This document shows, piece after piece, positions 31,395 through 39,588 of a stretch of DNA of 64,000 bases. A program made the position numbers and the translations under genes. Source of the DNA: Actinomycetota bacterium (lineage in GTDB: Bacteria; Actinomycetota; Actinomycetes; Streptosporangiales; Streptosporangiaceae); assembly GCA_019240215.1 (NCBI GenBank), contig JAFAYQ010000050.1, positions 20,098 to 84,097 on the forward strand, read 5' to 3'. How positions within the stretch are numbered: position 1 is the stretch's first letter; each line of letters begins with the position of its first letter. Below the pieces are notes generated by a model that was not told where the DNA came from, made no database searches, and was given only the letters and a program-made list of their open reading frames with translations.

Positions 31395-32153
31395 ATGTGC
31401 GGGCGATTCGTCTCCGCGCGCGAGCGCCGGCAACTCATCGACGAGTTCGGCATCGAGCGCGATCAGGTGGCCGGTGAGCTGGCGCCCGACTACAACGTCG
31501 CCCCGACCGATTCCATCTACGCGGTCATGACCCGGCCGCCGCGGGAGGACAAGGACGCCCCGCCCGCCCGCGAACTGCACACGGTGCGCTGGGGCCTGAT
31601 CCCGTCCTGGGCCAAGGACCTGTCCGGGGCCGGGCGGCTGATCAACGCCCGGGCCGAGACCGTCACCGAGAAGCCCTCGTTCCGCAACGCCTTCGCCCGG
31701 CGGCGCTGCCTGATCCCGGCCGACGGCTACTACGAGTGGCGGACGCTGCCCAGCGCCGATGGCGGCAAGCCGCGCAAGCAGCCGTACTTCATCCACCGGG
31801 CCGACGGCACCGGGCTGGCGCTGGCCGGGCTGTACGAGCTGCGGCGGGACCGGGATCTGCCCGACGACCACCCCCAGGCCTGGCTGTGGACGGCGACGAT
31901 CATCACCACCAGCGCCACCGACGAGCTGGGCTGGGTGCACGACCGGATGCCGATGGTGGTCAGTCCCGACCGGTGGACGGAGTGGCTCGACCCGGTCCCC
32001 GGTGACGCCGAGCGCCTGCTCAAGGTGATGACGCCCGCCGGGTCGGACGAGCTCGGGACCCGGGCGGTGTCGACCGCCGTCAATTCCGTGCGCAACGACG
32101 GGCCGGACCTGATCGCTCCCGTGGCTGAAGCGGGTGAGCCGGGGACGGCATGA
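31395..32153 (+). CDS. SOS response-associated peptidase (SRAP/YedK/HMCES family)
   Basis: A 252-aa SRAP protein. It forms a protective DNA-protein crosslink with abasic sites in single-stranded DNA through the N-terminal cysteine. The catalytic Cys2 (MCGRFVSA), the Asn in DYNVAPTD, the Glu in ADGYYEWR and the His in ELGWVHDRMPM are all present. The ATG at 31395 must be the start because Cys2 is functional after Met removal. No LexA-type box is evident upstream. Confidence 0.95.
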   Translation: MCGRFVSARERRQLIDEFGIERDQVAGELAPDYNVAPTDSIYAVMTRPPREDKDAPPARELHTVRWGLIPSWAKDLSGAGRLINARAETVTEKPSFRNAFARRRCLIPADGYYEWRTLPSADGGKPRKQPYFIHRADGTGLALAGLYELRRDRDLPDDHPQAWLWTATIITTSATDELGWVHDRMPMVVSPDRWTEWLDPVPGDAERLLKVMTPAGSDELGTRAVSTAVNSVRNDGPDLIAPVAEAGEPGTA

Positions 32154-32196
32154 CCACCCGGCCGCAGGGGCCGGCGGACAGGAGGCGGATGCTGCC

Positions 32197-32547
32197 GTGG
32201 ACACTGACGTCACGCGTAAGCGCCTTGAGGAGATGCTCGACGGCCTGGACCGGTCGATCGCGGTGCTGACCGGCGAGCGCCCGGCCCCCGAGGACGGCCC
32301 GTCGAACCCGTTCGACCCGGCCGACGCGGGCGCCAACCTGTCCGAGACCGACCGCACCGCGGCGGTGCTGCACTCCGCCCGCCAGCAGCGCGGCAACGTG
32401 CTGGCCGCGCTGACCCGGATGCAGGACGGGAGCTACGGGCTCTGCGTCGACTGCGGCAAGCCGGTGCCGGACGGGCGCCTCGAAGCCCGCCCCGACGCGT
32501 CCCGCTGCGTCGCCTGCCAGGGGAAACACGACCGGCGCCATCGCTGA
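32197..32547 (+). CDS. TraR/DksA-family C4 zinc-finger protein
   Basis: A 116-aa protein. The N-terminal coiled coil (TRKRLEEMLDGLDRSIAVL ... AARQ-type helices) and C-terminal zinc finger, C-x2-C in GLCVDCGK and C-x2-C in SRCVACQ, define the TraR/DksA family. Members bind the RNA polymerase secondary channel; this one lacks the DxxDxA coil tip, so the effect may differ from DksA. GTG start at 32197 with AGGAGG 11 bp upstream. It follows the SRAP gene by 43 bp. Confidence 0.88.
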   Translation: MDTDVTRKRLEEMLDGLDRSIAVLTGERPAPEDGPSNPFDPADAGANLSETDRTAAVLHSARQQRGNVLAALTRMQDGSYGLCVDCGKPVPDGRLEARPDASRCVACQGKHDRRHR

Positions 32548-32586
32548 CGCCGGGGCGTGACGCGCGGGCTCCCGCCCGGCCGCTGA

Positions 32587-33435
32587 TCAGCGGGGGCGGC
32601 GGGGGCCTTGCTTGCGGGCGGAGACGATCAGCTGGACGCCGACCGACTCGTCGGGGTGGCTGGCCAGCTCGGCTTCGACCAGGCGGGGGAGGCCCTTGGG
32701 GTCGCGGTTGAGGACGTGGGCCACCGTCGACGGCGAGAACACCGTGCGCGGCCGGATCCACATCACGGTCAGGCCGGCGTCGTTGAACAGCTCGCGCAGC
32801 TGCTCGGCGCCGAAGCAGCGGGTGATCGTCCCGTCCGGCCAGGGCACCAGCACCACCTCGGCGTGCGGCAGGTCGGTCAGCTCGGCCCAGTGCCGCTGCT
32901 CGGCCAGCATCGCCATGCCCAGCACCAGCGAGTCCACGCAGGCCAGGACCCGCCCGGCCGGGCGCAGCACCCGGGCCACGTCGGCGATCAGGTTCTCGGC
33001 CGCCAGCTCCATGGACAGCGTGCGGTCCTCGGCGATGACGCCGTCGGCGCAGCCGTCGGCCAGGAACGACAGCGAGCCCGAATCGGAGGACACGCTGGCC
33101 ACCTGGCCGCCCCTGGCTCCGTGGCGGTCGTGGTGGCCGTTGACGCTGAAACCGTTCAGGTGACCGTCGGGCGGGGGCGGCACCAGGCCGGGCGGCACCC
33201 CGTCGACCTCGCCGCTGGGTGACGGCGCGACGCCGGACACCCGTACGACGGTATGGCCGGCTGTGGCGGCAATGCTGGCCGCTCGCGCGTGCGGTCCCGA
33301 GATGTCGACCAGCAGGCGGCCTTCGCGCGGCAGCCAGGACGCGAGCTGCGCCTCGGCCACCGCCTGGTGAAAGCGCCAGTACGGCGACAGTGACCCGGGA
33401 TCGCCGACGGCCGTGGCGCTGGCCGAAGGCCTCAC
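32587..33435 (-). CDS. Class I SAM-dependent methyltransferase-like protein
   Basis: A 282-aa protein with a Rossmann-type methyltransferase fold. Motif I is LLVDISGPHARAASIAATAG (degenerate Gly-rich loop), motif II is near DGCADGVIAEDRTL, and NLIADVARVLRPAGRVLACVDSLV matches post-motif strands. The mid-part has a Gly/Asn/His-rich insertion. GTG 33435 (VRPSASAT) follows AGGAG at 6-bp spacing. It is divergent from sigR; methyltransferase-like genes are found next to sigR in related genomes. The substrate is unknown, and the loss of a canonical motif I makes activity uncertain. Confidence 0.75.
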   Translation of the reverse strand: MRPSASATAVGDPGSLSPYWRFHQAVAEAQLASWLPREGRLLVDISGPHARAASIAATAGHTVVRVSGVAPSPSGEVDGVPPGLVPPPPDGHLNGFSVNGHHDRHGARGGQVASVSSDSGSLSFLADGCADGVIAEDRTLSMELAAENLIADVARVLRPAGRVLACVDSLVLGMAMLAEQRHWAELTDLPHAEVVLVPWPDGTITRCFGAEQLRELFNDAGLTVMWIRPRTVFSPSTVAHVLNRDPKGLPRLVEAELASHPDESVGVQLIVSARKQGPRRPR

Positions 33436-33543
33436 CGAAACTCCTGCTGTGGCTGCGGCTTCCCCCTCGGCCGCACGGGTTGTCCCATGTATGTTCCCCG
33501 CCGCGGCCAGTTCACCCCCACTGAGGAGGAATGAGGGCCACCC

Positions 33544-33569
33544 GGAATGACGCGGCCAGCCTTCGTGTT
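33544..33569 (+). promoter_or_regulatory. SigR-dependent promoter of sigR-rsrA (GGAAT-N18-GTT)
   Basis: GGAAT (33544-33548), exactly 18 bp, then GTT (33567-33569) matches the Streptomyces SigR consensus GGAAT-N18-GTT. It precedes the GTG start of sigR by about 190 bp, giving a transcript that could also carry an N-terminally extended SigR, as described for S. coelicolor. It implies positive autoregulation on thiol stress. Confidence 0.8.
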
Positions 33570-33761
33570 CCAGTGCACATGCCAGTAGCTTGTGGCGCAC
33601 CTCCGGCGGCGACCGCCGGCCTCGACCTGAGTGTCCAGACGGTGCCAGCGGCACCGCGGAAGGGCGGAACTGCCAGCCTCGGGGACATCAGCGGGGCACC
33701 CAGCCATGTATCCTCCCGGCCATACGGTTTTTACGGGCCGGCCACGCAGGATACCGAGGAG

Positions 33762-34400
33762 GTGGGTCCCGTCCCGGAGACACTTGAGCAGCGCGACGAA
33801 CGGTTCGAGCAGGATGTGCTGCCGTTCCTGGATCAGCTGTATTCCGCCGGGCTCCGGATGACCCGCAACCCAGCGGACGCCGAAGACCTGGTGCAGGAGA
33901 CGTTCGCCAAGGCGTACGCATCCTTCCACCAGTTCCAGCCGGGTACCAACCTCAAGGCCTGGCTGTTCCGGATCCTGACCAACACCTTCATCAACACCTA
34001 CCGGAAACGGCAGCGGGAGCCGCAGCGTTCCGGGGCCGAAGAGGTGGAGGACTGGCAGCTCGCGCGGGCCGCCTCGCACACCTCCGGCGGGCTGAAGTCG
34101 GCCGAGGCGGAAGCGCTCGAGGGGCTGCCCGACTCCGACATCAAGTCGGCCCTGCAGGCGCTGCCCGAAGACTTCCGCATCGCGGTCTACCTGGCCGACG
34201 TGGAAGGTTTCGCGTACAAGGAGATCGCCGACATCATGGGCACGCCGATCGGCACGGTGATGTCCCGCCTGCACCGCGGGCGCCGGCAACTGCGCGACAT
34301 GCTCGAGGACTACGCCGCCGAGCGCGGCCTGGTCCGGTCCGGCACTGGATCCGCCAGCAACGGAGCGGCGGATGGCGAGTCCGGGGAGGAAGCCCGATGA
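33762..34400 (+). CDS. sigR: ECF sigma factor SigR (thiol-oxidative stress)
   Basis: A 212-aa ECF sigma factor highly similar to SigR/SigH. It starts [17 protein letters not shown], as S. coelicolor SigR starts MGPV. Region 2 is [26 protein letters not shown], with [28 protein letters not shown], and region 4 is [30 protein letters not shown]. It directs the response to disulphide stress (thioredoxin, mycothiol). GTG 33762 follows GAGGAG very closely. The frame is open for 77 further codons upstream, to ATG 33531, with ATG 33579 just after the SigR promoter. ATGA overlap with rsrA. Confidence 0.95.
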   Translation: MGPVPETLEQRDERFEQDVLPFLDQLYSAGLRMTRNPADAEDLVQETFAKAYASFHQFQPGTNLKAWLFRILTNTFINTYRKRQREPQRSGAEEVEDWQLARAASHTSGGLKSAEAEALEGLPDSDIKSALQALPEDFRIAVYLADVEGFAYKEIADIMGTPIGTVMSRLHRGRRQLRDMLEDYAAERGLVRSGTGSASNGAADGESGEEAR

Positions 34401-34666
34401 GCTGCGGTAAGCACCATGACACGCCCTGTACCGAGGTGCTCGACCGCATCTATGCGTACCTGGACGGCGAGCTCGACGCCGAAGAGGGGTCCAAGGTGCG
34501 GCAGCACCTCGACGAGTGCGGCCCCTGCCTGCGCGAGTACGGCCTCGAGGACGTGGTCAAGAAGCTGATCCGGCAGCGCTGCTGCGACCCGGCCCCGGTC
34601 GACCTGCGGGCCAAGGTCCTCGTCCGGATTCAGGAAGTCCGCGCCGAGATCCGGGTCGTCGACTGA
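34397..34666 (+). CDS. rsrA: Redox-sensing anti-sigma factor RsrA
   Basis: An 89-aa zinc-binding anti-sigma factor that binds SigR when reduced and releases it on disulphide formation. Zinc and redox residues are C3, H7, C11, H37, C41 and C44 (the H-x3-C-x2-C core is HLDECGPC), matching RsrA/RshA. Extra cysteines (C73-C74) lie in the C-terminal part, RQRCCDP. The ATG overlaps the sigR stop. Confidence 0.95.
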   Translation: MSCGKHHDTPCTEVLDRIYAYLDGELDAEEGSKVRQHLDECGPCLREYGLEDVVKKLIRQRCCDPAPVDLRAKVLVRIQEVRAEIRVVD

Positions 34667-34938
34667 TCCGGTCACTTTGGGCGATCCGGTAGGTACTATT
34701 CGCTCACGATGAAGTTTGGGCCTACAGAGATCTACCAGGTCGGGTTACGCTGAGCTTTCCAGTGTTGTGCGGCGGGTTACGACCGTCGGCCAGCACCGCT
34801 GGACGTGACCCTCGCGTCCCGCTGACCCGGCGGGTCCGAGTGAGGGAGGAGGCACGGCGTGCTGCGGCTAGGGATCAGCTGGGGCTTACCGTGCCTGGCC
34901 TGATGCTCGGCATCACTCGGCCACGGTGAGGGGGGAGT

Positions 34939-36267
34939 TTGGGCAGGCTGTCGCGAGCAGCATGGCTTTACATCGGTGTCATCGCCGCCGCGGCCGTAGC
35001 CGTCATCGGCTACGGCCCGCTGCCGGGTACCGAGTGGAGCCGCCTGGCGGTACTGGCCGTGCTGTTCCTGGTGTGCGAGTCCACCCCGACGTCGATCATG
35101 CCGAGCCGGGTGGCCTGGTCACCCGGTTACGCCGCCACCCTCGCCTCGGTGGTCCTGGTCGGCCCGGTCGGGGCCGCCCTGGTCGGCACGGTCAGCGCGT
35201 TCAGCCTGCGCCGCGGCCCGACGATCATGCAGCGGGTGTTCAACGGCGGCATGTACGCGCTCAGCGCCTACGCGGCCGGGCGGGTGTTCCTGGTCCTCGG
35301 CGGCCCCGTCGGCATCCCCACCCGCGACTCGTTCCCGCTGATCATCGGCCCGTTCGTGGGAGCCGCGGCCGCCCACATCGTGGCCAACTACGGCATGGTG
35401 AGCCTGGTGCTGGGGCTGACGGCCGGGCGCGACAGCGGCCGCCGCCTGCTGAACCTGCGGCTGTCGCTGCCCGACCTCGGCTACGCCGCCTTCGGCCTGC
35501 TGATCGCGGCGCTGTGGAGCGTGGTGGGCGCGTTCGCCGCCATCCTGGTGCTGATCCCGCTGTTCGTGGCCCGCTGGGCCATCGCCCAGTTCGCCGACCA
35601 GCAGCGGGCCTACGAAGGCACCCTGCGGGTGCTGTGCCAGGCGGTCGAGACCAAGGACTTCTACACCCGCGGGCACAGCGAGCGGGTGTCCCGGGGCTCG
35701 GTCATGATCGCCCGCGCGATCGGGATGCGGCCCGAGCGGGTGGAGGCGATCAGGTTCGCCGGCATGCTGCACGACGTGGGCAAGCTCGGGGTCCCGACCA
35801 AGGTGCTGCAGAAGACCGGCAAGCTGACCGAGGAAGAGTACGCCGCCATCCAGCTGCACCCCATGCGCGGCCTGGAGATCATCAAGGAGATCGGCTTCCT
35901 GGACGAGGCGCTGGCCGGGATCATGCACCATCACGAGCGGATCGACGGCTGCGGCTACCCGATGGGGCTGGCCGGGGACGAGATCCCCGAGTTCGCCCGG
36001 GTGCTGGCGGTGGCCGACGCGTTCGACTGCATGACCTCGACCCGGTCCTACCGGGGCGCCCGCCCGGTCGCCGACGCCGTCGCCGAGCTGCGCCGGTGCT
36101 CCGGCACCCAGTTCGACCCGGCCTTCGTCGACGCGCTGGTGTCCGCGGTCGAGCGGGACGGCTGGCAGACCCCGGACACCCCGGTCGCGCCGCCCGGTGA
36201 GCCGGTCGGCCCCGGATACGACCACGACGACCCGGCGGCGCCGCTGCGCGTCGTCGGCAGCCGCTGA
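34939..36267 (+). CDS. HD-GYP domain membrane protein (probable c-di-GMP phosphodiesterase)
   Basis: A 442-aa protein. Residues 1-210 hold six or so membrane helices, and residues 225-400 an HD-GYP domain. The HD residues are in RFAGMLHDVGKLGVP, with the preceding H in TRGHSERVS. The GYP motif is canonical (HHERIDGCGYPMG), so phosphodiesterase activity is plausible. TTG 34939 is the only near start; it follows GGGGGAG closely. It lies 272 bp after rsrA and 14 bp before a second HD gene. Similar HD proteins lie beside sigR in Streptomyces. Confidence 0.9.
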   Translation: MGRLSRAAWLYIGVIAAAAVAVIGYGPLPGTEWSRLAVLAVLFLVCESTPTSIMPSRVAWSPGYAATLASVVLVGPVGAALVGTVSAFSLRRGPTIMQRVFNGGMYALSAYAAGRVFLVLGGPVGIPTRDSFPLIIGPFVGAAAAHIVANYGMVSLVLGLTAGRDSGRRLLNLRLSLPDLGYAAFGLLIAALWSVVGAFAAILVLIPLFVARWAIAQFADQQRAYEGTLRVLCQAVETKDFYTRGHSERVSRGSVMIARAIGMRPERVEAIRFAGMLHDVGKLGVPTKVLQKTGKLTEEEYAAIQLHPMRGLEIIKEIGFLDEALAGIMHHHERIDGCGYPMGLAGDEIPEFARVLAVADAFDCMTSTRSYRGARPVADAVAELRRCSGTQFDPAFVDALVSAVERDGWQTPDTPVAPPGEPVGPGYDHDDPAAPLRVVGSR

Positions 36268-36281
36268 GGGACGGGACAGCA

Positions 36282-37607
36282 GTGAGCATCAGCCAGGGCC
36301 GCGTGAGCGTGGGCGAGCGGGGCCGGATCGTGGCCCCGCGCCTGCGTACCCGGCCCTGGCGGCCCGGCGGTACCGGGTCCCGGGTGGTGATCGCCGCGGC
36401 CGGCCTGCTGGTGGCGGTCGCGGTGGTGCACACGCTGCTGGTCGGCGCGGTCCAGCCTCGCTGGGCGCTGGTGTTCACGGCCCTGGTCGCGGTGGGCGAG
36501 CTGCTCCGGCTCAACCTGCCCGGTGACCGCGAGGCGGCCCCCATCGGCACCGCCTGCGCGCTGGCCAACGCGCTGCTGATCCGGGTCGGGCCGATCCCCG
36601 CCCGGCACTCGGTCCTGCAGGTGGTGGCGGTGACCGGGATCGGCATGACGATCGGGGCGCTGCCGCACCTGGCGGCGGGCCGCCCGGCCCGGCTCACCAG
36701 CATGGCGGCCCGGCTGCTGGCGGTGGCGTTCGCCGCCTTCGCGTTCCGGCCGCTGGCCGCCCGGCCCGCCGTCATCGAGCACTGGTGGACGGCGTTCGCG
36801 GTGATGGCGTCGCTGCTGGCGGTGGCCTGGCTGATCACCGTGGTGATCGAGACCGTGATCCGGGCCGGGGCGCTGCGGACCCGCTGGTGGGTCACGTTCA
36901 CCGACGAGGTGCGGGTCCAGGGCCCGCTCGGGGTGGCGATCGGCGCCTCGGCCGCCCTGATCGTGTTCGCGGCCGAGGCCATGGGGCTGGTCGCGGTGGC
37001 CGTGTTCATCGCCCCGCTGCTGGTCACCCAGGTCGCGTTCCGCCGCTACGCCGGTATCCGGGCCACCTACCTGCAGACCGTCCGGGCCCTGGCCCGGGTC
37101 ACCGAGATCGGCGGTTACGTCGACGCCGGCCATTCGGACCGGGTCAGCCGGCTGGCGGTCACCGTCGGCCGCGAGCTCGGCCTGACCGAGCAGCAGCTGC
37201 TGGAGCTGCAGTACGCGGCCCTGATCCACGACATCGGCCAGCTGTCGCTGCCGGACCCGATCCCGGGCGGGGCGACCGTGCTGGTGCCGCCGGAGGAACA
37301 GCGCCAGATCGCCGAGCTCGGCGCCGAGGTCATCGAGCAGGCCCAGATGCTCGACAGCGTGGCCGAGATCGTCCGCCGCCAGAGCGACGCCTACCGGGAC
37401 CCGGCCGCCACCCCGCCCCCGCTCAGCAGCCGGATCATCCGGGCCGCGAACGCCTTCGACGACCTGGTCGGCAGCTCGGTCAACCCGGGCAAGGCGGCCG
37501 CGGTGGTGGAGCGGCTGCGGCTGGACACCAGCGCCGAATACGACCCCCACGTGGTGGCGGCGCTGGGCCGGGTCATCGCCCGCCGGTCACCGCTCCCGCC
37601 GCCGTAG
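36282..37607 (+). CDS. HD-domain membrane protein with degenerate GYP region
   Basis: A 441-aa paralogue-like neighbour of the preceding protein: an N-terminal region with about six membrane helices (residues 35-255) and a C-terminal HD domain (DAGHSDRVSRLAV, YAALIHDIGQLSLP). The segment that should read HHERxDGxGYP is replaced by RRQSDAYRDPAATPPPL, so c-di-GMP hydrolysis is unlikely even though the HD pair remains. It may sense or bind a nucleotide or pair with the active protein. GTG start, 14 bp after the previous stop. Confidence 0.85.
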   Translation: MSISQGRVSVGERGRIVAPRLRTRPWRPGGTGSRVVIAAAGLLVAVAVVHTLLVGAVQPRWALVFTALVAVGELLRLNLPGDREAAPIGTACALANALLIRVGPIPARHSVLQVVAVTGIGMTIGALPHLAAGRPARLTSMAARLLAVAFAAFAFRPLAARPAVIEHWWTAFAVMASLLAVAWLITVVIETVIRAGALRTRWWVTFTDEVRVQGPLGVAIGASAALIVFAAEAMGLVAVAVFIAPLLVTQVAFRRYAGIRATYLQTVRALARVTEIGGYVDAGHSDRVSRLAVTVGRELGLTEQQLLELQYAALIHDIGQLSLPDPIPGGATVLVPPEEQRQIAELGAEVIEQAQMLDSVAEIVRRQSDAYRDPAATPPPLSSRIIRAANAFDDLVGSSVNPGKAAAVVERLRLDTSAEYDPHVVAALGRVIARRSPLPPP

Positions 37608-37660
37608 CCTCCTCTATGCTGCTCGGGGGCAGTCGAGACCAGCCGACGAGAGGAGCTTGG

Positions 37661-37873
37661 GTGGCGGAGATCCGGGCGGAGATGGTCGCCAACGTCTGGA
37701 AGGTCGTCGCGGCCGAGGGCCAGCAGCTCGACGCGGGCGACACCGTGGTCATCCTCGAGTCGATGAAGATGGAGATCCCGGTGCTGGCCGAGGATCCCGG
37801 CACGCTGTCCAAGCTCAACGTGGCCGAGGGGGACGTGGTCCAGGAAGGCGACCTGCTCGCCGTCATCGACTGA
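37661..37873 (+). CDS. Biotin/lipoyl-attachment carrier protein (TB7.3-like)
   Basis: A 70-aa single-domain biotinyl carrier with the biotinylation site ESMKMEIP (Lys at about residue 33). It resembles M. tuberculosis TB7.3 (Rv3221c), encoded beside sigH/rshA and pdtaS. GTG start (VAEIRAEMVANVWKVV) with AGGAG at 37651. Such stand-alone carriers lack a cognate carboxylase in the neighbourhood; their partner is unknown. Biotin genes bioF and bioD lie 4-6 kb downstream on the other strand. Confidence 0.92.
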   Translation: MAEIRAEMVANVWKVVAAEGQQLDAGDTVVILESMKMEIPVLAEDPGTLSKLNVAEGDVVQEGDLLAVID

Positions 37874-37905
37874 GGGCCGGGCCCGGCGCCGCCGGACCCA
37901 GCCGG

Positions 37906-39588
37906 CTAGACCCCGGTGGTCGACCGGGGGTAGGCGATCTCCGGGTCGGTGACCACGTTGACCAGGTACGGGACCCCGGCCGCGAACGCCCGCCGCAGGG
38001 CCGGGCCGATCTGCCCCGGCTCGGTGACCAGCTCACCGGCCCCGCCCAGCGCCCGCACGACCTCGTCGTAGCGGCAGCCCGGCTGCAGGTCGGCGGCGAC
38101 GTCGTAGCCGTACAGCGCCCGCATCGGGTGCTTCTCCAGCCCCCAGGCGCCGTTGTTGCCGCACACGATGACGACCGGCAGCCGGTGGCGGACCAGGGTG
38201 TCCGCGTCCATCAGCGAGAACCCGGCCGCGCCGTCCCCGAGCAGCAGCACCACCTGCGACGACGGCCGGGCCAGGCGGGCCGCGATCGCGTAACCGAGGC
38301 CGGTGCCCAGGCAGCCGAACGGGCCCGGGTCGAGCCAGTGGCCGGGCCGGGCCGGTTCCACCAGCCGGCCTGCGTAGGAGACGAAGTCCCCGCCGTCGCC
38401 GATGATCACCGCGTCCTCGGCCAGCACCTGGTTCAGCTCGCCGTAGATCCGCATCGGGTGGATCGGGGTGGCCGCGCTGGCCAGCAGCGGGGCGTCGGCC
38501 GCGATGGCGGCCCGGGCGGTGTCCTGCAGCCGGGTCAGCCACTGCTGACGGGCCTGGTACTCGCCGCCGCCGGCCACCGCCCCGAGGGCCGCGAAGAACG
38601 CGCTCAGGTCACCGGCGGCCGCCGCCACCAGCGGGCAGTGGGTGGCGATCTGCCCGGGGCTGTCGACCACGTGCACCACCGGAGTCTTCTCGCCCCGGTG
38701 TTCATTCCCGGGCCCGAACTGGCCGTAGCCGAGCCGGAAGTCCAGCGGTGCCCCTGCCACCACGACCAGGTCGGCCTCGCGGAAGGCGGCCGACCGGGCC
38801 CGGGTGACCAGCTGCGGGTGCCCGGCCGGGAGGATGCCCCGGCCCTGGCCGTTGGCGATGACCGGCAGCGACCAGGCCTCGGCGCAGGCGCGGGCGGCGT
38901 CGTCGGCTCCGTCCAGCCACACGTCCGACCCCAGCACCAGGACCGGCCGCCGGGCGCCGGCCAGCCGGGTGGCGATGTCGCTGACCATCCCGGGGTCGGG
39001 GGCCCGGCCGGCCGGCTCGTCCGGGCCGCCCGCCGCGGCCGGCGGGGCGGCCTGGTCGTACAGCGCCTCCAGCGACACGTCCAGGAACACCGGGCCGCGG
39101 TGCGGGGTCGCGGCCAGCCGGAACGCCTCGTCCACCGACCCCGCGACCTGGGCGGTGGTGTGCTCGGTCCAGGCCCGCTTGGTCACCGGGGCCAGCAGCG
39201 GCGGGTGGTCGATCTCCTGCAGGCTGCCCGCCCCCCAGCGGTAGTCCGGCGCCCGGCCCGCCAGCACCACCACCGGGGCGCCGTTGAAGTGGGCGGTGGT
39301 GACCGCGCTGACGCTGTTGGTCACCCCCGGCCCGGCCGTGACCACCGCCAGCGCGGGGGAGCGGGTCAGCCGGGCGGTCGCCTCGGCCGCGAACACCGCG
39401 GTCTGCTCGTGCCGGACGTCGATCAGCGGCAGCGGCGGCTCGGCGTGGACGGCCGCGTCGTACAGCGGGAAAACGTGCCCGCCGGACAGCGTGAACAGGT
39501 GGGTCACGCCGTACCGCTGGGCGGCCTGGACGGCCAGCGTGCCGCCGTGGTGCCGGGCCGATCCCTCGTCAGTCATACCCCCGGTCAT
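37906..39588 (-). CDS. Thiamine-pyrophosphate enzyme, acetolactate synthase-like
   Basis: A 560-aa TPP-dependent enzyme. The catalytic Glu lies in DVRHEQTAVFAAEATARL, and the TPP/Mg site is GDGAAGFSLMDADTL ... NNGAWGLEKH. It is close to the actinobacterial acetolactate synthase-like IlvG/IlvB1 group rather than the housekeeping IlvB. There is no small regulatory subunit nearby. ATG 39588 overlaps the stop of the symporter gene (ATGA); ATG 39576 (MTDEGSARHH), with GGGGG upstream, is an alternative. Co-expression with a carboxylate symporter suggests 2-oxoacid metabolism. True acetolactate, oxalyl-CoA or benzoylformate-type activity is not decided. Confidence 0.85.
   Translation of the reverse strand: MTGGMTDEGSARHHGGTLAVQAAQRYGVTHLFTLSGGHVFPLYDAAVHAEPPLPLIDVRHEQTAVFAAEATARLTRSPALAVVTAGPGVTNSVSAVTTAHFNGAPVVVLAGRAPDYRWGAGSLQEIDHPPLLAPVTKRAWTEHTTAQVAGSVDEAFRLAATPHRGPVFLDVSLEALYDQAAPPAAAGGPDEPAGRAPDPGMVSDIATRLAGARRPVLVLGSDVWLDGADDAARACAEAWSLPVIANGQGRGILPAGHPQLVTRARSAAFREADLVVVAGAPLDFRLGYGQFGPGNEHRGEKTPVVHVVDSPGQIATHCPLVAAAAGDLSAFFAALGAVAGGGEYQARQQWLTRLQDTARAAIAADAPLLASAATPIHPMRIYGELNQVLAEDAVIIGDGGDFVSYAGRLVEPARPGHWLDPGPFGCLGTGLGYAIAARLARPSSQVVLLLGDGAAGFSLMDADTLVRHRLPVVIVCGNNGAWGLEKHPMRALYGYDVAADLQPGCRYDEVVRALGGAGELVTEPGQIGPALRRAFAAGVPYLVNVVTDPEIAYPRSTTGV

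Noticed and set aside
33427..33761. Separate small gene upstream of sigR
   Set aside because: The only plausible frame is continuous with sigR; it is treated as a possible N-terminal extension rather than a gene.
34667..34938. Possible riboswitch between rsrA and the HD-GYP gene
   Set aside because: I compared it by eye with the c-di-GMP (GEMM) and c-di-AMP (ydaO) consensus and found no matching core; only a short GACCC-GGC-GGGTC hairpin is visible.
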